Of a stretch of 64,000 bases of DNA, positions 41,885-50,408 are shown one piece after another. The first letter of the stretch is position 1. Each line of letters begins with the position of its first letter. The stretch is from Amycolatopsis benzoatilytica AK 16/65 (GTDB lineage Bacteria > Actinomycetota > Actinomycetes > Mycobacteriales > Pseudonocardiaceae): NCBI RefSeq assembly GCF_000383915.1, contig NZ_KB912942.1, positions 5,420,367 through 5,484,366 of the forward strand, written 5' to 3'. Made by a program: the position numbers and the translations under genes. The notes under the pieces are model-generated. The model did no database searches. It was given only the letters and a program-made list of their open reading frames with translations, and was not told where the DNA came from.

Positions 41885-42466
41885 ATGCGAAAGCTCGTGT
41901 ACTACGTGGCGGTCTCCCTGGACGGCCGCATCGCCGGGCCTACCGGAGAGTTCGATTTCTTCCCCCAAGGCGACGAGCAGCAGACCGCGTCGTACCTGGG
42001 GTTCTTGAACAGCCTCTATCCGGAGACCGTGCCCACCGCGTTCCGGCCCATGCTCGGTCTGGACGACCAGCCCAACCGGCGGTTCGACACCGTGCTGATG
42101 GGCCTGGCCACCTACCGCGTGGACCCGTCGGTCACCAGTCCGTACGCGCACCTGCGGCAGTACGTGGTGTCGAGCACGCTGAAGCCGGACGTCGACCCGG
42201 CGGTGACCGTGGTCCCGGGCGACCCGGTCGGGCTGGTGCAGTCGCTGAAGAAGGAGGACGGCCTGGACATCTGGCTGTGCGGCGGCGGAAAACTGGCCGG
42301 AGCACTGTTGCCGGAGATCGACGAGCTGGTGATCAAGAGCTACCCGGTGGTCGCCGGAGCGGGCGTGCCGATGGTGGACGGCGGGTTCGATCCGACGGCG
42401 TTCGAGGTGACAGAGCGAACAGCGTTCCCGAATGGGGTCACCGCAACCCGGCTGGTCCGGCGTTGA
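41885..42466 (+). CDS. Dihydrofolate reductase-like (RibD C-terminal domain) protein
   Basis: 193 residues, NADPH-dependent reductase fold: LVYYVAVSLDGRIAGPTGEFDFF at the start, TVLMGLATYR, and WLCGGGKLAGALLPEIDELVI. Members of this group are not true DHFRs and their substrates are mostly unknown. Probably controlled by the divergent TetR protein. Start at 41885. Confidence 0.85.
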   Translation: MRKLVYYVAVSLDGRIAGPTGEFDFFPQGDEQQTASYLGFLNSLYPETVPTAFRPMLGLDDQPNRRFDTVLMGLATYRVDPSVTSPYAHLRQYVVSSTLKPDVDPAVTVVPGDPVGLVQSLKKEDGLDIWLCGGGKLAGALLPEIDELVIKSYPVVAGAGVPMVDGGFDPTAFEVTERTAFPNGVTATRLVRR

Positions 42467-42484
42467 GCCGGCCCCGCGAGTCCG

Positions 42485-42539
42485 GTCCGGGAAGGGCCCC
42501 TGGAGGGAATCCAATTCCCTCCAGCGGCCCTTCCCGGAC
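42485..42539. repeat. REP-like palindrome between convergent genes
   Basis: GTCCGGGAAGGGCCCCTGGAG and CTCCAGCGGCCCTTCCCGGAC around GGAATCCAATTCC. Both arms carry matched changes (CCGGGAAG/CTTCCCGG), keeping the pairing. Lies between the ends of two convergent genes. Confidence 0.88.
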
Positions 42540-42553
42540 GGAGCGGGAGCGGG

Positions 42554-43375
42554 TCAGTTGAGCTGGTCGGGGTCCGGCCCGGTGCGCAGGCCGCGATCGG
42601 CGGCGGCGATCGCGGCGAGGTCGGCGTCGGAGAGGGAGAAGTCGAAGACGTCCAGGTTCTGCCGGATCCGGGCCGGGGTGACCGACTTCGGGATCACGAT
42701 GTTGCCCAGCTCCAGGTGCCAGCGCAGCACCACCTGCGCGGCGGATTTCCCGGTGCGCCCGGCGATTTCGGTGATCGCCGGATCGTTCAGGACCGCCCCC
42801 TGGGCGAGCGGGCTCCACGCCTCGGTGGCGATGCCGTGCTCGGCGTGGAAGGCGCGCAGTTCCGCCTGCTGCAGGCCGGGGTGCAGTTCGATCTGGTTGA
42901 CCGCGGGCACGAGGTCGCTGTCGTCGATCAGCCGCCGCAGATGGGCGGGCTGGAAGTTGGACACGCCTGCGGCGCGGATCCGGCCGTCGCGGGCGAGCTG
43001 TTCCAGGGCGCGCCAGGTGTCGAGGTAGCGGTCGCGGGCGGGGGTCGGCCAGTGGATCAGGTAGAGGTCGACCTGGTCGAGACCGAGTTTCGCAAGGGAG
43101 GCGTCGAAGGCGCGGAGCGTCGAGTCGTAGCCCTGGTCCGCGTTCCAGAGCTTGGTGGTGACGAACAGCTCGTCGCGAGACAGGCCGGACTCGGCGATGG
43201 CGCGGCCGACGCCTGCTTCGTTGCCGTAGATCGCTGCGGTGTCGATGCTGCGGTAACCGGCTTGGAGGGCACTGGCGACGGCGGCGGCGGTCTCGTCGTC
43301 GGGAACCTGGAAGACGCCGAAGCCGAGTTGCGGGATGTCGACGCCGTTGTTGAGGCGAACGGCCGGGACGGTCAT
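42554..43375 (-). CDS. Aldo/keto reductase
   Basis: 273-residue NADPH-dependent carbonyl reductase of the 2,5-diketo-gluconate reductase type. Catalytic tetrad residues in GYRSIDTAAIYGNE (Asp, Tyr), TTKLW (Lys) and LYLIHWP (His). The NADPH-binding tail IPKSVTPARIRQNLDVF is present. Downstream of and co-directional with the MFS gene, 23 bases apart. Confidence 0.93.
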   Translation of the reverse strand: MTVPAVRLNNGVDIPQLGFGVFQVPDDETAAAVASALQAGYRSIDTAAIYGNEAGVGRAIAESGLSRDELFVTTKLWNADQGYDSTLRAFDASLAKLGLDQVDLYLIHWPTPARDRYLDTWRALEQLARDGRIRAAGVSNFQPAHLRRLIDDSDLVPAVNQIELHPGLQQAELRAFHAEHGIATEAWSPLAQGAVLNDPAITEIAGRTGKSAAQVVLRWHLELGNIVIPKSVTPARIRQNLDVFDFSLSDADLAAIAAADRGLRTGPDPDQLN

Positions 43376-43398
43376 GTCAGCTGCCTTTCGGATGGAAA

Positions 43399-44574
43399 TC
43401 AGTACTGGACAAGGGTTTCGGCGGCAACGGGCGGTCGGCGTTCGAGCGCGGCCGACCAGACCGCGAGGCCGAGCGCCGAACCGGCGAGCGCGGTGCCGAC
43501 CCAGTTCGGCGAGGTGTAGCCGAAACCGGCTGCGATCACGATGCCGCCGAGCCACGCGGAAAGCGCGTTGCCGAGGTTGAAGGCACCGATGTTGACCACG
43601 GAAGCGAGCGTCGGCGCGCCGTGCGCCTGGTCCAGCACCCGCTTCTGCAGCGGCGGGACGGTGGCGAAGCCGAGCGCGCCGACAAGGAAGATCGTCGCGG
43701 CGGCGAGGACCTTGCTGTGCGCGGTGAAGGTGAACAGTGCCAGGACGATCGCGAGGCCGCCCAGGCTGACGTACAGCATCGGCATCAAGCGGCGGTCCGC
43801 GAACCGGCCGCCGAGCAGGTTGCCGAGGAACATGCCGATGCCGAACAACACCAGCAGCCAGGTGACGGCGGCCGGCGAATAGCCGGCGACGGTGGTCATC
43901 ATCGGCGCGATGTAGGTGATCGCGGCGAAGACGCCGCCGAAGCCGAGGACCGTCATCGCCATCGCGAGAATCACCTGGATGTTGCGGAACGCGGCGAGCT
44001 CGTGGCGAAGGTGCACTCCCTCCGGCCGCGGCAGGTCCGGGACGAGCTTCGCGACACCGGCCAGGCCGACGACGCCAAGCGCCGCGACGATGCCGAACGT
44101 GACCCGCCACCCGACCGCCTGCCCGACGAACGTGCCGAGCGGCACGCCGACGATGTTGGCGACGGTCAGCCCGGTGAACATGAACGCGATCGCCCCGGCC
44201 TTCTTCTCCGGCGCGACCAGCTCCGCGGCGACCACCGAGCCGATCCCGAAGAACGCCCCGTGCGCCAGCGACGCGACGATCCGCCCGGCGAGCATGACGC
44301 CGAACGCGGGCGCGACCGCGGACAACGCGTTCCCGGCGATGAACAGGCCCATCAGCAGCATGAGCATCGTCTTGCGGTTGATCTTCGTGCCGAGAACCGT
44401 CATCACCGGCGCCCCGGCGACGACCCCGAGCGCATACCCGGTCACCAGCATCCCGGCGGCCGGGATGGACACACTGAATTCACCGGCGATCTCGGGCAGC
44501 AGCCCCATGATCACGAATTCGGTGGTGCCGATCCCGAAGGCTCCGATCGCCAGCGCAACCAGCGCGAGTGGCAT
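43399..44574 (-). CDS. MFS transporter, DHA1 family (drug or sugar efflux)
   Basis: 391 residues with 12 predicted helices. Starts GAFGIGTTEFVIMGLLPEIA, typical of AraJ/CmlR-type exporters, with the antiporter motif C-like GRIVASLAHGAFFGIG. Proton-driven efflux of a drug or sugar is likely. The ATG at 44574 has GAGGAG upstream. An imperfect GCACGTGC dyad about 100 bp before it (44673-44687) is a possible repressor site. Confidence 0.9.
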   Translation of the reverse strand: MPLALVALAIGAFGIGTTEFVIMGLLPEIAGEFSVSIPAAGMLVTGYALGVVAGAPVMTVLGTKINRKTMLMLLMGLFIAGNALSAVAPAFGVMLAGRIVASLAHGAFFGIGSVVAAELVAPEKKAGAIAFMFTGLTVANIVGVPLGTFVGQAVGWRVTFGIVAALGVVGLAGVAKLVPDLPRPEGVHLRHELAAFRNIQVILAMAMTVLGFGGVFAAITYIAPMMTTVAGYSPAAVTWLLVLFGIGMFLGNLLGGRFADRRLMPMLYVSLGGLAIVLALFTFTAHSKVLAAATIFLVGALGFATVPPLQKRVLDQAHGAPTLASVVNIGAFNLGNALSAWLGGIVIAAGFGYTSPNWVGTALAGSALGLAVWSAALERRPPVAAETLVQY

Positions 44575-45656
44575 GACCCCGACTCCTCTGTGTCTGTCTG
44601 CAGTCCCGCGCGGCGGTCTCCGCGTCGTCGGCATGCTGCCGTTGCGGAGACGTTCTACGGGCTTCGTCAATAGTTGCACGTGCAGTTAGTTGCAGACGCG
44701 TGTTATTGACGGAGGTCACAGTAGAAGGCGGGCAGTGGTCAGCTGTCGCCTGCATGTCGTCGATTACATACAGTCGACCGTTGGTGGAAAGCCGGCCGCC
44801 CGGCGCCAGCCTCGACCATCAAGCCCGGCGCATGCCCAGAGCGTGCCGCAGGCGTCCGGCGATCCCTCGCGGACAGCGCCCGCCTCGACCGGCTCCGCGT
44901 TTCCGGGACGTCGAGGCCAAAGTCTTTGCTCACCACGGGTCCCGCGGTGAAGAGGGCTACGCGGGCCACCCTCAGCCGCGCTCAAGGAGATCTCGCGACG
45001 GAGGTCGGCGGGCCGCAGCGGCACCTCCAGCAGAGGCGCGACAGCATCGCGGGATTCGTCGAGAAGCACCCCGCAAAAGTCCGCTCCGATGCGAGAGCGG
45101 CCGCTATCCATCTCCGCACGCAACCCCCTGACGCAGCAGGTAATCCATGAGTCAGCGGCCTCAGAAGCTGTTCGCGATGGCTCCCCGTTTTGCTCCCGAC
45201 CTCTTTACGCTGGCGATGCTCGGCCGGATGCGCGCGGCGGCCGACCCCGCTCCGACTGTCTGTCGAGCATCCACTGTGGACGCTGCTGCGGCGGCACAGC
45301 CGGATCGCGCGGCAACAAACTCGCCTGGCTTGACGTGCGCGCGGTCAGCGAGCTGACCCTGTCCGCCGCTGGCGAACCGGCGGCGCATCCGGTGCATCGA
45401 CCTGGCGCGGCTCGCCTAGCCAGGACCGGCGGCGCAAGTGCTTCCCCGCACTCGCGCCACCGGCCTCAGCCGGCGAGCAGATCCTCCGGCACAATCCCCT
45501 CAACCGCAAGCTGTGCCTACCGCTCCGTCAGCACCGGCACTCGGCTGTCCGCCGCGTTATGCGTCACCTTGGCGGTCGCCCTGAGGAATTTCCCCGCCGG
45601 GCGCAGGAACCGCACCCGATCACCGCCGTACGCGGACTCCGCGCACAGCTGCGCGG
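44575..45656. other. 1.1-kb stretch without a recognisable intact gene
   Basis: Only short, unconvincing frames on both strands, none with a family I recognise or a good ribosome-binding site. The first 130 bp hold the MFS promoter with AGTTGCA repeated at 44672 and 44688. The remainder looks decayed and ends in a regulator fragment at 45657. I could not identify what was there. Confidence 0.5.
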
Positions 45657-45932
45657 GTGAGCCAGATTCCGGGGAATCCGTTCCTGTCCCGGATATGGGA
45701 GGTGCTGGAGCCGAGCCTGCGTACGCCGCGGGCAGGCGCGGACCCGTTGTCCGACCGGGATTGGCAGGCCCTGGCGGACGAACACGGCCGGCTGGTTTCG
45801 CTGTTGCGGGAGCGCGACGGGGAAGCCGCCGCGGACGCGTTCGCGGCGCACGCGGCGGGTTTGCCCCTGGAACCGGATTCGGGGGCGCAGAAGAAGAAAC
45901 CCGCGCGCGGAAGCACGGCGCGAAAGAAGTAA
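45657..45932 (+). pseudogene. C-terminal remnant of a GntR/FCD-domain regulator
   Basis: 91 residues. GNPFLSRIWEVLEPSLR and DEHGRLVSLLRERDGEAAADAFAAH match the last helices of FCD ligand domains of FadR-type GntR regulators. The DNA-binding domain and first FCD half are missing upstream. A GTG at 45657 could start it, but a functional protein is unlikely. The lysine-rich tail may be random extension. Confidence 0.6.
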
Positions 45933-45948
45933 CCCCGCGAGACGCACG

Positions 45949-46010
45949 GATCGAATGCCGCGCGATCCGAGCGGGGCGCGAAATACCCAGATCGAAGGCC
46001 GCGCGATCCG
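45949..46010. repeat. Pair of 21-bp direct repeats
   Basis: GATCGAANGCCGCGCGATCCG at 45949-45969 and 45990-46010, 20 of 21 bases equal, centre-to-centre 41 bp. They lie between the regulator fragment and the MarR gene end. Function unknown. Confidence 0.7.
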
Positions 46011-46023
46011 GCCGGCGTGCCGT

Positions 46024-46479
46024 TTACGACGCGTCTGATTCCCGCTCCGCCAGCACCTTTCCCAGCAATCGCAAGAAAGTCTCCCGTTCTTCGCCGGTCA
46101 ACGGTGCCATCAGCTCGTCCTGCACCTCGTCCAGCGCCTTGTCCAGCCGCTTCACCTGCCGCGCGCCCGCCTTGGTCAGGTGCACGATGTTGCGCCGCCC
46201 GTGGTCCGGGTCCGGCGTGCGCTCCGCGTACCCCGCCTCGGCCAGCTGGTTGACAGCCGCCACCACGTCGCTGCGATCCACCCGGCACCGCCGCCCCAGC
46301 TCCGCCTGACTCGCCGGGCCGAACTCGTCCAGCGCGGCCAAGATCCGGTAGTGGTACCCGCGCGCGCCGGCCGCGGCGAAGCCGTCGGAAACCAGTCGCC
46401 GCACGTGCACGGACAGCTGGGTGACCAGCCAGCTCGGCCGCTTCGTCAACCGTCGCAGGATTTCGTCCATGCCGGCCAT
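46024..46479 (-). CDS. MarR-family transcriptional regulator
   Basis: 151 residues. Winged helix with ASQAELGRRCRVDRSDVVAAVNQLAEAGYAERTPD and wing DHGRRNIVHLT. Divergent from the SnoaL-like gene; two 17-bp dyads between them should be its operators. Start at 46479 (or 46470). Confidence 0.88.
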   Translation of the reverse strand: MAGMDEILRRLTKRPSWLVTQLSVHVRRLVSDGFAAAGARGYHYRILAALDEFGPASQAELGRRCRVDRSDVVAAVNQLAEAGYAERTPDPDHGRRNIVHLTKAGARQVKRLDKALDEVQDELMAPLTGEERETFLRLLGKVLAERESDAS

Positions 46480-46487
46480 GCTATCAG

Positions 46488-46533
46488 TGTTGGCGGAACC
46501 AACAACTTTGCTCTATTGTTGGTCGCACCAACA
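46488..46533. promoter_or_regulatory. Two 17-bp MarR operators
   Basis: TGTTGGCGGAACCAACA (46488-46504) and TGTTGGTCGCACCAACA (46517-46533), identical TGTTGG/CCAACA arms, centres 29 bp apart. They occupy the divergent promoter of marR and the SnoaL-like gene. Confidence 0.82.
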
Positions 46534-46549
46534 TTGAAGGAGACCGGAC

Positions 46550-46942
46550 ATGCAGACCCTCGACCGCCTCGACATCGCCGACCTGTTCGCCCGCCTCGCC
46601 CGGACCCTGGACGAGCACCGGCACGACGAACTCGACCGCGTCTACCACTCCGACATCGCCGTCCACTCGCCGCGCGGGGAGTTGCGCGGGCTCACGGAGG
46701 TGACCGAATTCCTGAACGCGCAGCACACCGACCTCGCCCAGCACGTGCACAGCGACATCCTGATCGACGTCGACGGCGACCGGGCGACCGCGACCGCCAA
46801 CCAGCTCGTCTACTTCTACCGCGAGGGCGAACCGCCCCACCGCCGCAGCGGACTGAGGCTGACCACTGCCGCGGCCCGGACCGCGGACGGCTGGCGGTTC
46901 ACCGAGATGGGCATCAGCCCGTCCTGGATCCAGGACGCCTGA
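46550..46942 (+). CDS. SnoaL-like (NTF2-fold) protein
   Basis: 130-residue alpha+beta cone protein (IADLFARLARTLDEHRHDELDRVYHSD, ATANQLVYFYREGE, GWRFTEMGISPSWI). The fold hosts small enzymes and ligand binders; the reaction is unknown. Likely repressed by the divergent MarR protein. Good Shine-Dalgarno GAAGGAGA before the ATG. Confidence 0.8.
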   Translation: MQTLDRLDIADLFARLARTLDEHRHDELDRVYHSDIAVHSPRGELRGLTEVTEFLNAQHTDLAQHVHSDILIDVDGDRATATANQLVYFYREGEPPHRRSGLRLTTAAARTADGWRFTEMGISPSWIQDA

Positions 46943-46987
46943 GAACAGCCGGTGCCCGCACCCGGGCGCGGGTGCCAGGTCCGGAAA

Positions 46988-47040
46988 GCCGTGAAGGGAA
47001 CATTGAGGGACTCTGAGTCCCTCAATGTTCCCTTCACGGC
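46988..47040. repeat. REP-like palindrome, AT-variant, perfect arms
   Basis: GCCGTGAAGGGAACATTGAG and its complement around GGACTCTGAGTCC. It keeps the outer GTGAAGGG and the core GGGACTC but replaces GGCCCC with GAACAT on both arms, so pairing is conserved while sequence differs. Confidence 0.9.
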
Positions 47041-47141
47041 CGGCGGCTCAGCCGGGCGCGCCTTGCCCGCCACCCCTGCCCCGTTCTGCCGTGAGCGGAA
47101 CAGCTGTCGCTCGCGCCCGCGCGGATGCGAGGCTGGGGCCT

Positions 47142-47489
47142 ATGGCGGACATCCTTCCTTTCCACCAGCGCCGCGCCCCCGCTCCGGACGACGAGGCAGA
47201 GCCGCTGTGGCGCGAGGTGCTGGGCCGGAACCTCCGGGCAGCCCGCGAAACCCAGGGCGAACGCCTGATCGACGTAGCCCAGCGAGCCGGTATCTCGCCC
47301 CAGTACCTCTCGGAGATCGAGCGCGGCCGCAAGGAACCGTCGAGCGAAATGATCGCCGCGGTGACGGGTGCGCTCGGGGTGAATCTCGCCGGGCTGCTGA
47401 TCGGCATCACGGGCGACCTGAGCCGGATCAGCGTGGTCGGCCCGCGGCCGGCCGGCCGCCCGGCCGGTCCGCTGCTGATGGCCGCTTAG
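47142..47489 (+). CDS. XRE-family regulator, PopR-like controller of clpP genes
   Basis: 115 residues with one helix-turn-helix domain (LRAARETQGERLIDVAQRAGISPQYLSEIERGRKEPS). It ends in Met-Ala-Ala; in Streptomyces PopR, which activates the clpP3-clpP4 operon, terminal alanines serve as the degradation signal for ClpP1P2. Its place convergent to two clpP genes supports that analogy. Naming by context and tail, so moderate certainty. Confidence 0.72.
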   Translation: MADILPFHQRRAPAPDDEAEPLWREVLGRNLRAARETQGERLIDVAQRAGISPQYLSEIERGRKEPSSEMIAAVTGALGVNLAGLLIGITGDLSRISVVGPRPAGRPAGPLLMAA

Positions 47490-47601
47490 CCTCCCGGCAC
47501 GGCACCCGGCTGAGGTGGCCGCCTGTTCCGGAGTCCGGTTGCCGGCCGGACCCCCAGACCGGCTGGCGACCGCGCGGAACACCTCAGCCGGGCGCGCCCG
47601 G

Positions 47602-48192
47602 TCAAGGCCGGCTGTCGATCACCTGGTCAGCCAGCCCGTAAGCCACTGCTCCCGCGGCGTCGAACACCCGGTCCCGGTCGGTGTCGTGGCGCAGCTCCGC
47701 CACGTCGTGTCCGGTGTGCTTGGACGTGATCTCCTCGAGCTGCGTCCGCACCCGCACCACCTCGTCCGCCTGCAGGATCAGGTCCGGGATGGTCCCGCGG
47801 CCCTGCGCCGCGGGCTGGTGCAGGACCACCCGGGCGTGCGGCAGCACCGACCGCTTCCCCTCCGCGCCCGCGGCGAGCAGCACCGCACCGGTCGCCACCG
47901 CCTGGCCGACGCAGGTCGTCGCCACCGGAGCCTTGATGAACCGCATCGTGTCGTACAGCGCCAGCATCGCGGACGGGTCGCCGCCCTCCGAATTGATGTA
48001 CAGGTTGATTTCCTGGTCCGGGTTGTCGGACTCCAGGAACAACAGCTGCGCGATCAGCGCGTTCGCGACACCGGAGTCGATCGCGGTGCCCAGATACACG
48101 ATCCGCTCGGACAGCAGATGCGAGTAGACGTCCATGATCCGCTCGGTGCCCGCGCTGCGCGTCACGACGTTCGGGATGGTGTAGGTGCTCAT
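47602..48192 (-). CDS. ClpP-like subunit lacking the catalytic serine
   Basis: 196 residues with the ClpP fold and the conserved histidine ([11 protein letters not shown]) and aspartate region ([20 protein letters not shown]). The nucleophile motif normally GQAASMGA reads GQAVATGA: the serine codon is GCG (Ala). Such a subunit would be proteolytically inert and probably assembles with the active ClpP encoded just upstream, like ClpR subunits of cyanobacteria. The ATG overlaps the upstream clpP stop by four bases. Confidence 0.88.
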   Translation of the reverse strand: MSTYTIPNVVTRSAGTERIMDVYSHLLSERIVYLGTAIDSGVANALIAQLLFLESDNPDQEINLYINSEGGDPSAMLALYDTMRFIKAPVATTCVGQAVATGAVLLAAGAEGKRSVLPHARVVLHQPAAQGRGTIPDLILQADEVVRVRTQLEEITSKHTGHDVAELRHDTDRDRVFDAAGAVAYGLADQVIDSRP

Positions 48193-48803
48193 GCTCGGAC
48201 CCCCAGGCCCATCGCGTGCGTGCGCACCGGAACGACCTGTTCCAGGCGGTCGACGAGGTGATCGATGAAGCCGTAGTCCAGCGCTTCGCCCGCGGTGTAC
48301 CACCGGTCGTGCAGGGAGTCGGCGAAAACGCGGTCGAACGGCTGTCCGGTGTCTTCGGCGATGAGACCGAGGACGGTGTCCCGGGTGTGGCGCAGGTCGT
48401 CGGCTTGTACCTCGACCTCCACCGCCGATCCGCCGATCCCGGCGGAACCCTGGTGCATGAGGATCCGCGCGTGCGGCAGCGCGTACCGCTTTCCCGGAGT
48501 GCCCGCGGACAGCAGGAACTGCCCGGCGCTGCAGGCCAGCCCGATCGCGAGGGTGGACACGTCGCACGGCACGAGCCGCATCACGTCGCGGATGGCCAGC
48601 ATCGACGGGACGGATCCGCCCGGCGAGTGGATCCACAGCGCGATGTCCTTGACCGGGTCCTCCCCGGCGAGGGACAGCATCTGGGTGGCCAGGACGGTTC
48701 CGTTGTCGTCGTCGAGCACCCCGTCCAGGACCAGGACGCGCTGGCTCAGGAACCGTTCCCGGAGCCGCTGGTCGAACATCGGCTGAGTCGATTCGTTGCT
48801 CAT
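48189..48803 (-). CDS. clpP: ATP-dependent Clp protease proteolytic subunit ClpP
   Basis: 204 residues. Active-site serine in [11 protein letters not shown], histidine in [10 protein letters not shown], and aspartate in [17 protein letters not shown] are all present. Forms tetradecamers fed by Clp ATPases. First gene of the two-gene operon with the serine-less homologue. A 30-bp palindrome about 40 bp upstream is the likely regulator site. Confidence 0.92.
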   Translation of the reverse strand: MSNESTQPMFDQRLRERFLSQRVLVLDGVLDDDNGTVLATQMLSLAGEDPVKDIALWIHSPGGSVPSMLAIRDVMRLVPCDVSTLAIGLACSAGQFLLSAGTPGKRYALPHARILMHQGSAGIGGSAVEVEVQADDLRHTRDTVLGLIAEDTGQPFDRVFADSLHDRWYTAGEALDYGFIDHLVDRLEQVVPVRTHAMGLGVRA

Positions 48804-48844
48804 GCTTCGACCATGCCGCCGCGGACCGGCCACTGTCCGCCGTT

Positions 48845-48874
48845 GCTGCTGCCAGCGGATCTGCTGACAGCAGC
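48845..48874. promoter_or_regulatory. Palindromic operator upstream of the clpP pair
   Basis: GCTGCTGCCAGC and GCTGACAGCAGC, 12-bp arms with one mismatch, separated by GGATCT. Plausible binding site of the PopR-like regulator. Confidence 0.65.
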
Positions 48875-48951
48875 GCGAAGTCAGCGACGCTGGTCGGCGG
48901 GATCGTTGCATAGCTCGGCGGCGCACGGACGGCGTCCGGCGGCTCTGTGTC

Positions 48952-50367
48952 CTAAGTAGATTCTTGATTCTTTCGCATCGCGAAGAACGCCAGGACCACC
49001 ACCGCGATTCCGATCAGGTATCCGGCGACCAGCAGCCCGATCCGTCCGCTGAAGTTCCCGCCGATCGGCGGCAGCACCACGGAGAACACCGCGAGCAGGC
49101 TGATCAGCGTCGCGCGAGCCCGGCCGGCCGGCAGCGAAGCGGCGAGCGGAACCGCCGCCCACAGGAGGTACCACGGCTGCACTGCCGGTCCGAAGACCAC
49201 CAAAGCGGCGAGCATCAAGCCCAGCGAGCGCACCGCGTCGATCCGGCCGGTCCATTGCCAGCGCAAGGCCACGACGATGCCGGCGGCGGACAGCACGTAG
49301 CCGATGATCTTCCCGACGCCGATCATGGTCTGCGTGAGGTGCGCGCCGAACAGCGACCCGATTCCGCCTATCAGGAAGCCGAACCAGTTCGTCGGGGCCA
49401 TCCAGCTGTTGACCTGGCCGGAGGTCGTCAGCGCGGAAATCCAGCTGAAGCCGATTCCGGTCGGCAACGAGACGACCGCCGACACGGCGGCGAAGAGCAC
49501 CAGCATCGCCGCGCCGCACAGAAGGAAGTCGGGCAGCCGCGCACGGCGGCGGGCCAAGGCGGTGCCGACCGCGGCGAGGGCGACCAGGGCGGGCAGCTTC
49601 ACTTCCGCTCCCAGTGCGATCAAGATGGTGCCGCCGGCCAGGTGGGGCCAGCGGATCCGGTCCCCGACCGCCTCCAGCGCGATCGCGGTCCCGGCCGCCA
49701 TCAGGCCGAGCATCAGCGAGTCGTTGTGCATCCCGGCCACCACGTGCCACAGCACCAGCGGATTGAGCACGCCCAGCCACAGCGCCGATGCCGGAGAGAC
49801 GCCCGCGACGGCCGCCAGCCGCGGCACCGCCCATCCGATCAGGAGCAGGCCGGCGATCTCCACGAACCGGTGCAACGCGATCCCGGCGACGAGATTTCCC
49901 TGGGAGAGCTGGGCGATCAATCGTTCCACGCTGCCGAAGAGCGGCCCGTACGGAGACGGCGTCTCCCGCCAGTAGACACTGACCCGGCCGAGAATGTCCG
50001 AAGCTGGCCCCAAGCCCTGCAAGGGACCGACCGCGTTGACGTCGTGCCCGTTGGCCGCCACCGCGCCCTGTGCCAGGTAGCTGTAGACGTCCCCGCTGAA
50101 CAGCGGCGGCACGGCCAGCAGCGGAGCGCACCAGAGCGCCAGGGTGCCGCGCAGCCAGGAAACCGTCCGGTCCGCCCTGCTCAGCAGGACCCACGCCAGC
50201 GTCACCAGGCCCACCCCGGCGATGCCCGCGGCGAACGGGACCAGCCCGTAGCGGCTGGTCCAGACCGCGACGGTGAGGAGCACCGCACCGGCGAACCCCG
50301 TCCAGCGGAGGGTTGCCGGAGGCGCGAACCCGAGGAACTTCGGAAGGGTGACCTGCTGCGTGCTCAT
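48952..50367 (-). CDS. Polyprenol-phosphate-mannose-dependent alpha-1,6-mannosyltransferase (MptA/MptB-like)
   Basis: 471-residue GT-C glycosyltransferase with about 12 membrane helices and the first-loop motif FSGDVYSYLAQG, then SPYGPLF and LNPLVLWHVVAGMHND. Mycobacterial MptA/MptB extend the lipomannan core on the outer membrane face using polyprenyl-phospho-mannose. Stands alone. Start at 50367. Confidence 0.85.
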   Translation of the reverse strand: MSTQQVTLPKFLGFAPPATLRWTGFAGAVLLTVAVWTSRYGLVPFAAGIAGVGLVTLAWVLLSRADRTVSWLRGTLALWCAPLLAVPPLFSGDVYSYLAQGAVAANGHDVNAVGPLQGLGPASDILGRVSVYWRETPSPYGPLFGSVERLIAQLSQGNLVAGIALHRFVEIAGLLLIGWAVPRLAAVAGVSPASALWLGVLNPLVLWHVVAGMHNDSLMLGLMAAGTAIALEAVGDRIRWPHLAGGTILIALGAEVKLPALVALAAVGTALARRRARLPDFLLCGAAMLVLFAAVSAVVSLPTGIGFSWISALTTSGQVNSWMAPTNWFGFLIGGIGSLFGAHLTQTMIGVGKIIGYVLSAAGIVVALRWQWTGRIDAVRSLGLMLAALVVFGPAVQPWYLLWAAVPLAASLPAGRARATLISLLAVFSVVLPPIGGNFSGRIGLLVAGYLIGIAVVVLAFFAMRKNQEST

Positions 50368-50408
50368 CGAGGGCCTTTGGGCGACATGGGACGATCGTAG
50401 TGGGGCCG

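Noticed and set aside
44690..45356. Several 60-140 codon frames between the MFS gene and the regulator fragment
   Set aside because: They overlap one another on both strands, have no recognisable domain, and lack start signals.
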